Below are positions 1 to 9,757 of a DNA stretch of 64,000 nucleotides, in pieces. This DNA comes from Microbacterium murale. Its GTDB lineage: Bacteria; Actinomycetota; Actinomycetes; Actinomycetales; Microbacteriaceae. Each line of letters opens with the position of its first letter. The first letter of the stretch is position 1. The position numbers and the translations under genes are program-made. The stretch lies in contig NZ_BMCM01000002.1 in the NCBI RefSeq assembly GCF_014635185.1, positions 434,001 through 498,000 on the forward strand, read 5' to 3'. The notes beneath the pieces are model-generated. The model did no database searches. It was not told where the DNA came from and worked only from the letters and a program-made list of their open reading frames with translations.

Positions 1-2
1 AG

Positions 3-1385
3 ATCGTGACGACACGTCAGCTCGTACGCACAGCAGACGGCGTGCAGGGTCTGATCGCCAACGGTTCGGTGGTCCACTACGACAATCTGGTCCTCACCGA
101 GATCGACCCGCTCCCACCGATCACGCTCCGCCAGCCAGGTGAGACAGGCGTGATCGTCGGGCACCGCGGCAACTCGTCTGTCGCCCCGGAGAACACCATG
201 CCCGCATTCGTTTCCACGACGCGATCAGGTGCGGAGTACTTCGAGATCGACATCAGCCTTTCAAAGGACGGCGTGCCCGTCGTCATGCACGACGGCACCG
301 TCGACCGCACGACCGACGGCACCGGCGCGGTGAGCGATCTGACGCTCGAGCAGCTCCGCGCGCTCGACGCCGGCTCCTGGTTCTCCCCCGCGTTCGCCGG
401 CACGAAGGTCCCCACCTTCGAAGAAGTGCTCACCTACGTCGCGAACGGCGGGACGGATGTCGTCATCGAATACAAAGGCGACTGGAACGTCGAAGACACC
501 CAGCTCACGGTCGACATGATCGAGGCCGCGGGTGTCGAGAACAAGGTCTTCGCGCAGAGCTTCAGCACCACGTCGGTCGCGAACTTCGCCGCTGTCGCAC
601 CCGATCTCCCGGTCGGATACCTCACCGGCGGAATCGACAGCACGATCATCGATACGGCCAAGCAGATCGGTGCGGATGCCGTCAACCCGAGCAGTGCCAC
701 GGCCGAGAGCGTGGCCTCGGCACACGAAGCGGGCCTTGGCGTGTTCGTCTGGACGCAGGACAGCCCCGACGCCTGGGCGTCACTGACCGCGATGGGCGTG
801 GACGGTATCATCACCAACCGCCCCGATGCCCTTCGCGGGTGGGTGCAGCGATACAACCAGGCGCCCCCCGAGGAGCCCGGCACCCCCGAGGAGCCTGCCG
901 CCAACGAACAGGACATCGCGGTGAGCATTCCTGAGGCCGGACAGCCCGCTGGAGAGTTCACCTGGCGCTTCAGCTCGCAGGAGGTCGTCTCACTCGGTGA
1001 AGCGACCCCGCTCGGTGACAGCTACATCGCCACCGGTGCGCTCAACGACATCGAGATCACCGACACCCGCTCGAACCCGTCATCGCCGTGGACGCTCTCC
1101 GGGCAGGCATCGGCATTCGAGGCGGACACCGAATCCTTCGAGTCGAGCGCACTCGGATGGACGCCTCGCCTGACCGCCGAGGGTGCCGGTGCAGTCGCCG
1201 GTGAGCGCGTCGCTCCGGGTGAAGGCGATGGCCTGTCGCGCAGCGCCGTGCTCGTCTCGGCCCCGAGCGAGGAGTTCAAGGGCCTGGAGGCCGCGGTCGT
1301 CGGTGCCGACCTCGACCTGCGCCTCCCAATCGGACAGGGCGCCGGCGACTACACGTCGACGCTGACGGTCACCGTCATCCAGTGA
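3..1385 (+). CDS. Glycerophosphodiester phosphodiesterase with C-terminal WxL-like domain (5' end outside window)
   Basis: Surface GDPD that would release glycerol phosphate from glycerophosphodiesters or teichoic-acid-type polymers. The frame is open to the first base, and the first ~40 residues look like the end of a beta-sandwich domain, so the true start and signal peptide lie upstream. Counting from a GTG at position 6, the GDPD core spans about residues 49-280, with HRG at 53-55, PENT at 61-64, EID at 80-82 and HD at 95-96. A Pro/Glu-rich linker (PPEEPGTPEEPAA) leads to about 150 residues resembling a WxL cell-wall-binding domain: a DTRSNPSSPWTLSGQ stretch and a TLTVTVIQ ending. A DUF916 protein follows directly, as WxL proteins usually have. 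GDPD is certain; the WxL assignment is by motif only. Confidence 0.85.
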   Translation: MVTTRQLVRTADGVQGLIANGSVVHYDNLVLTEIDPLPPITLRQPGETGVIVGHRGNSSVAPENTMPAFVSTTRSGAEYFEIDISLSKDGVPVVMHDGTVDRTTDGTGAVSDLTLEQLRALDAGSWFSPAFAGTKVPTFEEVLTYVANGGTDVVIEYKGDWNVEDTQLTVDMIEAAGVENKVFAQSFSTTSVANFAAVAPDLPVGYLTGGIDSTIIDTAKQIGADAVNPSSATAESVASAHEAGLGVFVWTQDSPDAWASLTAMGVDGIITNRPDALRGWVQRYNQAPPEEPGTPEEPAANEQDIAVSIPEAGQPAGEFTWRFSSQEVVSLGEATPLGDSYIATGALNDIEITDTRSNPSSPWTLSGQASAFEADTESFESSALGWTPRLTAEGAGAVAGERVAPGEGDGLSRSAVLVSAPSEEFKGLEAAVVGADLDLRLPIGQGAGDYTSTLTVTVIQ

Positions 1386-1456
1386 CACCAGGGCGGGGCG
1401 CGGTCGTCCGCCGCGCCCCGCCGCTCCTTCCGCCCTTCCACGAAAGGCCTGTTCCG

Positions 1457-2509
1457 ATGACTCTTCTTCCTTCCCGACGGTTCCGATTCCTCCTCGGCAC
1501 CATCGCAGCATCCGTGCTGGTCGCCTTCAGCGTCGGTGCGACCTCCGCTCTGCGCGCGCATGCGGCTCCGGCATCCGTGGCATCTCCCTCCCAGGCATCC
1601 GTCGCGGATCAGGTCGCGTGGAGCATGATGCCGGTGATCACCGATGTCGGCGAAGAGCGCAGCAACTTCGCCTACGCCGTCGAGCCGGGCGCGACGATCG
1701 ATGACGCGGTGCTGGTGCGCAACTCGGGAACATCCGCACTCACTCTCGCGGTGTACGGCTCAGATGCCTTCACGGATGAGTCCGGAGCGTTGGACATCGC
1801 GACGACCGAACCGGGCTCAGGGGCGATCGGCACGTGGATCACTCCGAGCGTCGAGAGCGTGAGCATCGAGCCGGGCGGTCTGGTGCGCATTCCCTTCACG
1901 CTCAATGTTCCCGCCGATGCGCAACCCGGCGAGCACGCCGGAGCTCTGCTGACCGTGTTGGAGAGCTCCGGCGACACCGTCTCCGTCGATATGCGCTACG
2001 CCACGCGCGTCACTGCGACGGTGGCGGGCGATCTCACCGCCGGCATGTCATTGGATCGGGCACGGTTCGATGTCGAGACCGGGTTCTGGCCATGGGAATC
2101 CGCCACCGCTTCGGTCGCCTACGACGTGCGCAACACCGGGAACACCAGACTCAGCGCTGTGCAGCTGATCACCGCGCAGGGTGTCGAGATGTATTCGTCA
2201 CCGGACGCGGCGACAGGTCTCACGACACTCGCCGAACTCCTCCCCGAAGCCGCGGTCTCTGTCGACGCGACGGTGAAGGGGCTGACGGCGTGGACGCCGT
2301 TCGCTGCACTGCACATCGCGGTGTCGCCGACCGTCCTGGCCCCTGCCGGCGCAGAGGCGCCGACGATCGATCAGCAGCAGGTGACGCTCACCGCGGTCGC
2401 GATCGCACCCGGGTGGTGGGTGATCCTCGCCGCACTGGCCGCAGGCGTCTTCGTGATCATCCGGCTCGTCACAGGTCGACGGCGCCCCGCGCCGCGTACG
2501 CCGCGATGA
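1457..2509 (+). CDS. DUF916-type WxL-interacting protein, membrane anchored
   Basis: Predicted partner that holds a WxL-domain protein on peptidoglycan. A signal peptide (residues ~8-35, ending RAHAAPA) precedes two beta-rich modules (~50-190 and ~200-310) and a C-terminal membrane helix (WWVILAALAAGVFVIIRLV) with a basic tail. The DUF916 signature includes FAYAVEPGATIDDAVLVRN and VPADAQPGEHAGALL. I chose ATG 1457, preceded by GAAAGG, over a GTG at 1382 that lies inside the upstream stop region and would add a non-secretory Arg/Pro leader. It starts 71 nt after the WxL-like GDPD, so the two are probably co-transcribed. Family assignment is firm; the partnership is inference from known WxL loci. 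Confidence 0.82.
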   Translation: MTLLPSRRFRFLLGTIAASVLVAFSVGATSALRAHAAPASVASPSQASVADQVAWSMMPVITDVGEERSNFAYAVEPGATIDDAVLVRNSGTSALTLAVYGSDAFTDESGALDIATTEPGSGAIGTWITPSVESVSIEPGGLVRIPFTLNVPADAQPGEHAGALLTVLESSGDTVSVDMRYATRVTATVAGDLTAGMSLDRARFDVETGFWPWESATASVAYDVRNTGNTRLSAVQLITAQGVEMYSSPDAATGLTTLAELLPEAAVSVDATVKGLTAWTPFAALHIAVSPTVLAPAGAEAPTIDQQQVTLTAVAIAPGWWVILAALAAGVFVIIRLVTGRRRPAPRTPR

Positions 2510-2532
2510 TGTGACGCGACTCCGAGACTGCA

Positions 2533-2579
2533 AAACCACGCCGAGACTGCGACGTATCGCAGCGGTCTCGGCGTGGTTT
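2533..2579. terminator. Long near-perfect hairpin between convergent genes
   Basis: AAACCACGCCGAGACTGCGA pairs with a 3' arm ending GGTCTCGGCGTGGTTT, interrupted by a small bulge. It lies between the DUF916 gene and sucD, so it can serve as a bidirectional terminator. Part of the arm (CCGAGACTG) is duplicated just outside, at 2522-2530, which also suggests a REP-like repeat. Confidence 0.6.
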
Positions 2580-2602
2580 CGCGGTTTGGTGAGGAGCAGC
2601 GG

Positions 2603-3505
<903 letters not shown>

Positions 3506-3536
3506 TTCTCTAATCCTTTTCTGAGGTCTCGGAGAG

Positions 3537-4703
3537 TCAGGCGTTCGCCAGCTCGGCGGCCTTGTCAGCGCCCTCGTCCATGGTGGCGGCGAGGGTCACG
3601 AGCGGGTGGGCGTACTCGGCGAGGATCGCACGACCCTCTTCGACGCGGTTGCCGTCCAGTCGCACGACGAGCGGCTTGGATGCCGTGTCGCCGAGCGTCT
3701 CGAGTGCACCCTTGATGCCGTTGGCCACGGCGTCGCAGGCGGTGATGCCTCCGAAGACGTTGACGAACACGCTCTTCACCTGCGGATCGCCGAGGATGAC
3801 ATCGAGGCCTGCGGCCATGACCGCTGCGGATGCTCCGCCGCCGATGTCGAGGAAGTTCGCGGGCTTGACGCCGTTGTGATTCTCACCGGCGTAGGCGACG
3901 ACGTCGAGCGTCGACATGACAAGGCCTGCGCCGTTGCCGATGATGCCGACCTCGCCGTCGAGCTTCACGTAGTTCAGGCCCGACTCCTTGGCCTTGGCCT
4001 CGAGCGGGTCGGCTGCGTCCTTGTCCTCGAGCGCCTCGTGCTCGGGGTGGCGGATCTCGGAGGCGTTCTCGTCGAGCGTCACCTTGCCGTCGAGGGCGAC
4101 GATGTCGCCGTCTTCGGTGCGGACCAGCGGGTTGACCTCGACGAGCGTGGCATCCTCACCCTTGTAGACCTCGTACAGCTTCACGAAGACGTCGGAGACC
4201 TTCTCGATGAGGTCTTCGGGGAAGTTCGCGGCGCGAGCGATCTCGACGGCCTTGTCCTTGTCGATGCCGGTCAGCGGATTGACCTCGATGCGCGCGAGCG
4301 CCTCGGGCTTCTCCACCGCGAGCTGCTCGATCTCCATGCCGCCCTCGACGCTGCAGAGCGAGAGGTACGAGCGATTCGCACGGTCGAGCAGCACCGAGAA
4401 GTAGTACTCCTCAGCGATACGGGCACCGGCAGCGACCATGACGCGCTTGACGATGTGACCCTTGATGTCGAGTCCGAGGATCGCCTTCGCGGCCTCGTAT
4501 GCCTCGTCGGGGTTCTTGGCGACCTTCACGCCACCGGCCTTGCCGCGGCCGCCGGTCTTGACCTGCGCCTTGACGACGACCACTCCACCGAGCTTCTCTG
4601 CTGCCGCTTTCACCTCCTCGGGGGTGTCCGCGACGATACCGGCGAGGACCGGCACTCCGTACTTCTCGAAAACGTCTCGTGCCTGGTACTCGTACAGATC
4701 CAC
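3537..4703 (-). CDS. sucC: Succinyl-CoA ligase subunit beta (ATP-grasp)
   Basis: Nucleotide-binding beta subunit of succinyl-CoA synthetase, 388 aa. The N-terminal [18 protein letters not shown] and the ATP-grasp segment [19 protein letters not shown] are typical; EVNPLV and the [10 protein letters not shown] ligase region follow. The frame is open to 4802, but GTG 4703 begins the conserved VDLYEYQ sequence and is preceded by GAAGGAAG, so the longer reading is rejected. First gene of a sucCD operon, divergent from the HNH gene. Confidence 0.96.
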   Translation of the reverse strand: MDLYEYQARDVFEKYGVPVLAGIVADTPEEVKAAAEKLGGVVVVKAQVKTGGRGKAGGVKVAKNPDEAYEAAKAILGLDIKGHIVKRVMVAAGARIAEEYYFSVLLDRANRSYLSLCSVEGGMEIEQLAVEKPEALARIEVNPLTGIDKDKAVEIARAANFPEDLIEKVSDVFVKLYEVYKGEDATLVEVNPLVRTEDGDIVALDGKVTLDENASEIRHPEHEALEDKDAADPLEAKAKESGLNYVKLDGEVGIIGNGAGLVMSTLDVVAYAGENHNGVKPANFLDIGGGASAAVMAAGLDVILGDPQVKSVFVNVFGGITACDAVANGIKGALETLGDTASKPLVVRLDGNRVEEGRAILAEYAHPLVTLAATMDEGADKAAELANA

Positions 4704-4821
4704 TGTGCTTCCTTCACTGGGTCTCGGTCCGGAAAGTCTCTCGATGTCGAGACATCGACCAGTCCTAAAGCCTACTACCTCCGTCTGAGCACTCCGTGTC
4801 ACGCGCTCGCCTCCCGAGGAT

Positions 4822-4833
4822 GAACATATGTTC
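4822..4833. promoter_or_regulatory. LexA-like SOS box (GAACATATGTTC)
   Basis: Perfect 12-bp palindrome matching the actinobacterial LexA core GAAC-N4-GTTC. It sits about 20 bp upstream of the -35 element of the HNH/DUF222 gene and about 120 bp upstream of divergent sucC. The match is seen; LexA binding is inferred. Confidence 0.65.
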
Positions 4834-4853
4834 CCCGTTTTTAGCTTTTTTCG

Positions 4854-4882
4854 TTGTTTTCGTCGAACCTTTCGACTATTCT
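4854..4882 (+). promoter_or_regulatory. Sigma-70-type promoter of the HNH gene, probably leaderless
   Basis: TTGTTT (4854-4859), a 17-bp spacer and TATTCT (4877-4882), with the ATG six nt after the -10. There is no Shine-Dalgarno sequence, so transcription and translation probably start at the same base. Confidence 0.6.
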
Positions 4883-4888
4883 GAATGC

Positions 4889-6193
4889 ATGGAACCTTGG
4901 TTCGACGATGTGGATGACCGGCCGCGTGATGCGGCGTTCTTCGTGGAGTCTGCGCTGGATGATCTGCAGTGTGCGGATGTCGATCTGAATCGGTATGAGG
5001 CGCGTCGGTCGGCGAGGATTGCGGATGCTGTCGCTCTCGCCCGCCGCAATCCCCAGGTGTACGTGCATGGGACGGACAAGGATGCGCTGGGCCAGGCGGA
5101 GCGTGCGGCGATCTTCGACGTCGCGTTGCGGCTGAGGTGCTCGGAGGACTACGTGCGCGGCGTGCTGTTCACGGCGGAGCAGGCTATGGCGCATCTGCCG
5201 TTGCTGTGGCAGCAGGCCAGGGACGGGTTCGTGTCGATGTATCTCGTCGGTCGCACCGTCGGCGCTCTGGCACGGGTGCGGGCCGATGTCGGTGCGTCGG
5301 AGGAAGAGCTCGAGCTCGAACGTGAGGCGATGCGGCTGATCGATCAGGCGGCGTCGGAGTGGGCACTGTCGTGTCCTCCGGCGGCCTTCGCTCGTCGGTT
5401 GCGCACTCTGGTCGATCGGCTCGATCCCATCGGCGCGGCCGAGCGTCACGCCCGTAAGGTGCGGGAGCGCCGCGTCGTCGTCCAGGAGGACGAGGACGGC
5501 ATGAGCTGGTTCATGGCGTACATCCCCACGGTCGAGGCGATCGCCGCGAAGCGCCGGTTGACGTCCACGGCGAAGCATCTGCAGAAGCATCCGAATGAGT
5601 GCCGCACGCGCGATCAGATCCGTGCAGATCTGTGCTCCGAGTGGTTGCGCGGTATCGGCACCCCTACGGCGGTCAAGACGAAGATCTTCGTCACCATCCC
5701 CGTCGAACTCCTCGAAGCCGAGCGTGAAGCCGAGCGCACAAACGCCGCACGCGCCGCGGCGCGGCAGGCCGAGCTCGTCGGTCACGGTCCGATCGACCCG
5801 CTCACCGCGAAGCAGCTGTTCCTCGATGCGAAGGCCTTCCGCCGGGTGATCGTCGACCCCATCCGCAGCGTCGTGGTGGACATGGACCGCCGCTCCCGCC
5901 GCGCCACTCAAGCCCAGCGCGAATGGCTCATCCTCCAACACGGCACCTGCGCCAGAGACGGCTGCAACCGACTCGCCCAAGACGCCGACATCGACCATAA
6001 GACCCCATGGGCCCAGGGCGGCAGGACCGACATCGAGGAGCTCAGACCCCTGTGCCCACGCGATCACGTCCACCGCCACCTCACCCGCGCGATCTACCGC
6101 AGTCGCCCCGACAGGTCAGTCCAGGTCATCACGCCCACCGGTCACCACAGCACCGCGCCCTCACGCGCTCCCGCCGCCGAGCCACCGTTCTGA
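4889..6193 (+). CDS. DUF222 / HNH endonuclease (13E12-type) protein
   Basis: 434 aa. A helical DUF222 region occupies roughly residues 20-320. The C-terminal HNH module (~350-405) has a Cys pair (CARDGC), the [12 protein letters not shown] core and CPRDHVHRH, compatible with a zinc-stabilised beta-beta-alpha-metal nuclease fold. The family is multicopy and common in Microbacteriaceae and mycobacteria; its role is unsettled, but DNA cleavage is plausible. The start at ATG 4889 fits the -10 spacing; the longer reading from 4796 would run through the promoter and SOS box. The LexA-like box suggests induction by DNA damage. Confidence 0.85.
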   Translation: MEPWFDDVDDRPRDAAFFVESALDDLQCADVDLNRYEARRSARIADAVALARRNPQVYVHGTDKDALGQAERAAIFDVALRLRCSEDYVRGVLFTAEQAMAHLPLLWQQARDGFVSMYLVGRTVGALARVRADVGASEEELELEREAMRLIDQAASEWALSCPPAAFARRLRTLVDRLDPIGAAERHARKVRERRVVVQEDEDGMSWFMAYIPTVEAIAAKRRLTSTAKHLQKHPNECRTRDQIRADLCSEWLRGIGTPTAVKTKIFVTIPVELLEAEREAERTNAARAAARQAELVGHGPIDPLTAKQLFLDAKAFRRVIVDPIRSVVVDMDRRSRRATQAQREWLILQHGTCARDGCNRLAQDADIDHKTPWAQGGRTDIEELRPLCPRDHVHRHLTRAIYRSRPDRSVQVITPTGHHSTAPSRAPAAEPPF

Positions 6194-6283
6194 TCGACGG
6201 CAGACCGATCACCCCCGGCGCCAGGAGCGCAGGTGAGTCAGGCTTTCCGCCCGAGCCCGCAAGCCCCACGGGCGCACCCGCAT

Positions 6284-6289
6284 TAGGCT
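6284..6289 (+). promoter_or_regulatory. -10 element TAGGCT of the TetR gene
   Basis: Seven nt before the ATG and no Shine-Dalgarno; predicted leaderless. Confidence 0.5.
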
Positions 6290-6296
6290 TCTCGCT

Positions 6297-6959
6297 ATGC
6301 ATCAGTCCGCAGAGCCGCGCACCGGCGTCGTCGCCGCAGCGCTCGACCTGTTCCGCGCCCAGGGTTTCGACCAGACCTCGGTGGAGCAGATCGCGAAGGC
6401 GGCAGGCGTCTCCCGATCCACCTTCTTCCGCCAGTTCGGCGGCAAGGAGGACGTCGTCTTCACCGACCACGAAGTGCTGCTGGAAGAGGTGCGGGCCTTC
6501 CTTGCCGAGGGGCACCGCGATCCGTGGGAGGCCGTCTGTCAGGCATCCCAGCATGTCTTCGCCCACTTCGCCCACGATCCGGAGATCGCCCGCCTGCGCT
6601 ATCAGGTCGTCAGGCAGGTGCCGGCGCTGCGCGAGCGCGAGATCGTGACCGTGTTCCGCTACGAACGCCTCTTCGACGAATACCTGCGCAGCGCGCTCCC
6701 CGGCATCGACCCGCTGGATGCGGTCGGTTTCGCCGCCCTCGTCACCGCCGTGCACAACCACGTGCTGCGCCAGCTGCTGCGCGGCACGAAGCGCGTCGCA
6801 CCCGCTGTGCTGCAGTCCGCCCTCGACGACGTGCGCCGCCGCTATGGCGTGCTCCCGGATGCTGCGGACGAGACCCCGAGCGACATGGTGGTCGCCGTCT
6901 TCTCCCGATCGATGCCCATCGCCGAGGTCACTCGACGGCTGCAGTCCGACCTCAGCTGA
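6297..6959 (+). CDS. TetR/AcrR-family transcriptional regulator
   Basis: 220 aa DNA-binding repressor-type protein. The N-terminal helix-turn-helix is clear (VVAAALDLFRAQGFDQTSVE, then AGVSRSTFFRQFGGKEDVVF, residues ~11-58). The rest is the helical ligand-binding and dimer domain. No obvious target adjoins it: the HNH gene ends 103 nt upstream and a small Cys-rich gene converges downstream, so target and ligand are unknown. Confidence 0.9.
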   Translation: MHQSAEPRTGVVAAALDLFRAQGFDQTSVEQIAKAAGVSRSTFFRQFGGKEDVVFTDHEVLLEEVRAFLAEGHRDPWEAVCQASQHVFAHFAHDPEIARLRYQVVRQVPALREREIVTVFRYERLFDEYLRSALPGIDPLDAVGFAALVTAVHNHVLRQLLRGTKRVAPAVLQSALDDVRRRYGVLPDAADETPSDMVVAVFSRSMPIAEVTRRLQSDLS

Positions 6960-7013
6960 GGCGAGGCGGCCGCAGGCGCGTCGCCGTGCGGCGGCCCGAC
7001 CCGCGCCCAGGGT

Positions 7014-7499
7014 TCAGTCGCAGCTGCACCCACCCGATGCGTTTCGCACCATGAAGCAGACATCGCACGTGCCGTAGTCGCGTTCGATCGTCTTCGTGGG
7101 GCGCGCTGCGCTCACGGTGGAGGCCGTCTTGCGTGGTGCGCGCGCAGCAGGAGCCTTCTCCGCGATCGGGCGGAACTCGCTCGGGTGCGTGGCGTAGAAG
7201 TATGGGGCGCGGCCTTCGCTCGGCCGCAGACGCAGCACGGTCGCACCGACCGAGATCAGCTCATCCTCGGCGAAGCCGTTGGTGTACGTCTTGCCGATGT
7301 GCAGTGGCGTGCCTCCGTCACTGCGGATCGCCTCGATGTAGCGGCCGCGATCGATAAAGGACGTGATGCCGACGGCATCCGTGATCGCGGTGATGAACTC
7401 GTGGTTCTGCGTGTCGATGCGATGCGCGCGAAGCGCCTCGGAGAGGTTGCGGTATGGACGGGACGTGCCGGCGGGGGTGGGCCCCTGTGATTCATTCAT
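7014..7499 (-). CDS. Small hypothetical protein with C-terminal Cys cluster
   Basis: 161 aa, unrecognised. The N-terminal ~110 residues form a compact alpha/beta region (SRPYRNLSEALRAHRIDTQ, SEGRAPYFYATHPSEFRPI). A basic Ala/Lys linker leads to CDVCFMVRNASGGCSC, a CxxC...CxC set that could bind zinc. ATG 7499 (MNESQGPTP) was chosen because the frame upstream is Arg/Ser-rich and lies over the promoter of the divergent ligase gene. It is convergent with the TetR gene, 54 nt apart. Confidence 0.6.
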   Translation of the reverse strand: MNESQGPTPAGTSRPYRNLSEALRAHRIDTQNHEFITAITDAVGITSFIDRGRYIEAIRSDGGTPLHIGKTYTNGFAEDELISVGATVLRLRPSEGRAPYFYATHPSEFRPIAEKAPAARAPRKTASTVSAARPTKTIERDYGTCDVCFMVRNASGGCSCD

Positions 7500-7591
7500 C
7501 GTTCTCAGGATCGCACGTCTGGCTGGGAGCACCAGACCATTCTGCGATGGGCGCTCTTCCGCGGTGCGGCGCGTACGGCGAAGATGGAGGC

Positions 7592-8635
7592 ATGCGCTAC
7601 GAGATCCCCGCTCCGATGCTCGCGAAAGCCGCAGCATCCGTTCCCGATCCGGTGAAGACGAGCGGCGGGATGCTGTTCGAACCGAAATGGGACGGGTTCC
7701 GCGGCCTGGTCGCATGGGACGGCGAGACCCTCGAGATCGGCTCCCGCGGGGCGAAGCCGCTCACCCGCTACTTCCCCGAACTCGTCGAGGCTCTGCCGAA
7801 GATCCTCCCCGGCCCGTGCCTGCTCGACGGCGAGATCGTCGTCGCCACCGGAGAACCGGGTGCGCAGCGGCTCGACTGGGAGGCGCTCAGCCAGCGCATC
7901 CATCCCGCCGCCTCCCGCGTCGAGCGTCTCGCCGCCGAGACCCCGGCGATGTTCATCGCGTTCGACCTGCTCGCCGACGGCGACGAGGATCTGCAGCACA
8001 GACCGTTCCGCGAGCGCCGGGCACGACTGGAATCGCTGCTCGCCGATGCGCGGCATCCGCTCCAGCTCACCCGCACGACCGAAGACGCCGCCATGGCCAG
8101 GCAGTGGCTCGCGGAGTTCGAGGGCGCCGGCCTCGACGGAGTCGTCGCCAAGCCTCTCGACCAGCCCTACGCGCCGGGCAAGCGCACGCTCATCAAGATC
8201 AAGCACGCCCGTACGGCCGATGTCGTCGCACTCGGCTATCGCATCCACAAGTCCGGATCCGGTGTCGGGTCGCTGCTCGTCGGGCTGTACGACGACAGTG
8301 GTGTTCTCCGTCAAGTCGGAGGCGTCGCGGCCTGGAGCGACAAGCGCAGGCAGGAACTCGTCGACGAGCTCGCGCCTCTCGTGGAGCGCGACGAAGACGG
8401 TGCCGCGGTGACGGGCGAAGGCGAACGCAGCAGGTTCAGCGGTTCGAAAGACGTGTCATTCGTGCGCCTGCGGCCAGAGCGGGTTCTCGAAGTCCGCTAC
8501 GACCAGCTGGAGGGTGCCCGCTTCCGGCACACCGTGCAGTTCGAACGGTGGCGCCCAGATCGCGATGCGCGCTCCTGCACGTACGACCAGCTCGACACCG
8601 TCGCCGGCTACGACCTCGCCGACGTGCTGGCGTGA
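7592..8635 (+). CDS. ATP-dependent DNA ligase (LigC/LigD-ligase type)
   Basis: 347 aa two-domain ligase that seals nicks using ATP, of the kind used in bacterial end joining. The catalytic KWDGFRG motif (Lys32) lies in the adenylation domain. ACLLDGEIV-like motif III (here PCLLDGEIVV), FDLLADG and the EGVV-type motif IV (LDGVVAKPL), then KIKHARTADVV, complete the nucleotidyltransferase set. The OB-fold domain follows (~residues 205-345). ATG 7592 has GGAGG upstream, and the frame above it is not ligase-like. The LigD-type polymerase gene converges on it 30 nt away. Confidence 0.92.
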   Translation: MRYEIPAPMLAKAAASVPDPVKTSGGMLFEPKWDGFRGLVAWDGETLEIGSRGAKPLTRYFPELVEALPKILPGPCLLDGEIVVATGEPGAQRLDWEALSQRIHPAASRVERLAAETPAMFIAFDLLADGDEDLQHRPFRERRARLESLLADARHPLQLTRTTEDAAMARQWLAEFEGAGLDGVVAKPLDQPYAPGKRTLIKIKHARTADVVALGYRIHKSGSGVGSLLVGLYDDSGVLRQVGGVAAWSDKRRQELVDELAPLVERDEDGAAVTGEGERSRFSGSKDVSFVRLRPERVLEVRYDQLEGARFRHTVQFERWRPDRDARSCTYDQLDTVAGYDLADVLA

Positions 8636-8665
8636 TCATCGAGCTGTGATCGGGAGCACGCGGAC

Positions 8666-9718
8666 TCACTCCTCGATGCGATTCCCCTCGGAATCCCAGT
8701 TCTCCGCGACCATCTTGCTGGGCTGCACGCGCGGGGGCTCACCGGGCATCTTCGGGAAGTCAGGCGGAAACGACAGCTCGCCGAGGCCGTTCTCGAGATC
8801 GCGCTCCCACCACCCGAGCAGGGTGTCGATCCGGCCGGGTGACTTCTGGATCTCGGCCCATGGATCGCCGACATCCGCGAGCCGTGCCGGGATGCTGCGC
8901 ACGGTGAAGAGGTACGGATCGAGGCCGTCCAGCTCGTCCCACTCCACCGGTGTCGACACCGTCGCCGCCGGCAGCGCGCGCGGGCTGTAGGCGCCGGCCA
9001 TCGTGCGGTCGCGGTTCGCCTGGTTGAAGTCGACGAAGATGCGCTCACCGCGCTCTTCCTTCCACCAGCTCGTGGTGACCTGCTTCGGCATCCGCCGCTC
9101 CAGCTCGCGCCCTGCGGCGATCACCGCGTGGCGCACATCGAGGAACTCGTGCGTCGGCTCGATCGGGCAGAACACGTGCAGCCCCCGGTTGCCGCTGGTC
9201 TTGATGAAGGGCTCGAGCTCGGCCTCGCGCAGCACCTCGCGCAGACCGTGCGCGGCGACGACGGCATCCGCGAAGTCCGTTCCCGGCTGCGGATCGAGGT
9301 CGATGCGCAGCTCGATCGGGTTGTCGGTGTCGGTCGCGAGCGACGCCCACGGATGGAAGACGATCGTGTTCATCTGCATCGCCCAGACGATCGCGCTCGG
9401 CCGGTTGAGGACGATCTGCGGATGCTGACGCCCGCTGTTGTACGTCACCATCACCGAATCCACGAAATCGGGCGTGCCCTTGGGCGGATTCTTCGAGAAG
9501 AAGCTCTCTCCGCCGATGCCAGCGCGGAAGCGCTCGAGCGAGACTGGCCGGTTCCCGTTCGCGTTGAGGAACGGCTCGGCGGCGACCTGGAAATACTCCG
9601 CGAGCTCCGCCTTGGTGATGCCGGGCTCAGGCCAGATCACCTTGTTCGGACTGGAGAGGTCGATCTCCCGCTCCCCCTCAGGGTCGGAGACCGTCAACGT
9701 CACGCGCTCAGAAGCCAT
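8666..9718 (-). CDS. ligD: LigD-type non-homologous end-joining polymerase (primase-polymerase)
   Basis: 350 aa archaeo-eukaryotic primase-fold polymerase, equivalent to the stand-alone PolDom of LigD, which fills gaps with ribonucleotides during end joining. The metal-binding RIDLDPQPG (Asp140, Asp142), FIKTSGNRGLHVF and FVDFNQANRDRTM motifs are present, as is an HPWAS segment. There is no ligase or nuclease domain, so end joining is split over separate genes here: the ligase is the convergent neighbour. No Ku gene lies in the window. Confidence 0.92.
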   Translation of the reverse strand: MASERVTLTVSDPEGEREIDLSSPNKVIWPEPGITKAELAEYFQVAAEPFLNANGNRPVSLERFRAGIGGESFFSKNPPKGTPDFVDSVMVTYNSGRQHPQIVLNRPSAIVWAMQMNTIVFHPWASLATDTDNPIELRIDLDPQPGTDFADAVVAAHGLREVLREAELEPFIKTSGNRGLHVFCPIEPTHEFLDVRHAVIAAGRELERRMPKQVTTSWWKEERGERIFVDFNQANRDRTMAGAYSPRALPAATVSTPVEWDELDGLDPYLFTVRSIPARLADVGDPWAEIQKSPGRIDTLLGWWERDLENGLGELSFPPDFPKMPGEPPRVQPSKMVAENWDSEGNRIEE

Positions 9719-9724
9719 GCTCCG

Positions 9725-9730
9725 ACCCTA
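9725..9730 (-). promoter_or_regulatory. -10 element TAGGGT of the LigD polymerase gene
   Basis: On the minus strand, six nt before the ATG, so a leaderless mRNA is likely. Confidence 0.5.
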
Positions 9731-9757
9731 GAGCGGGCGGGCACGAGCGCGATAGTG

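Noticed and set aside
3606-4823. 405-codon plus-strand frame opposite sucC
   Set aside because: Antisense shadow of a certain gene.
4841-6079. 412-codon minus-strand frame opposite the HNH gene
   Set aside because: Antisense shadow; it also crosses the promoter and SOS box.
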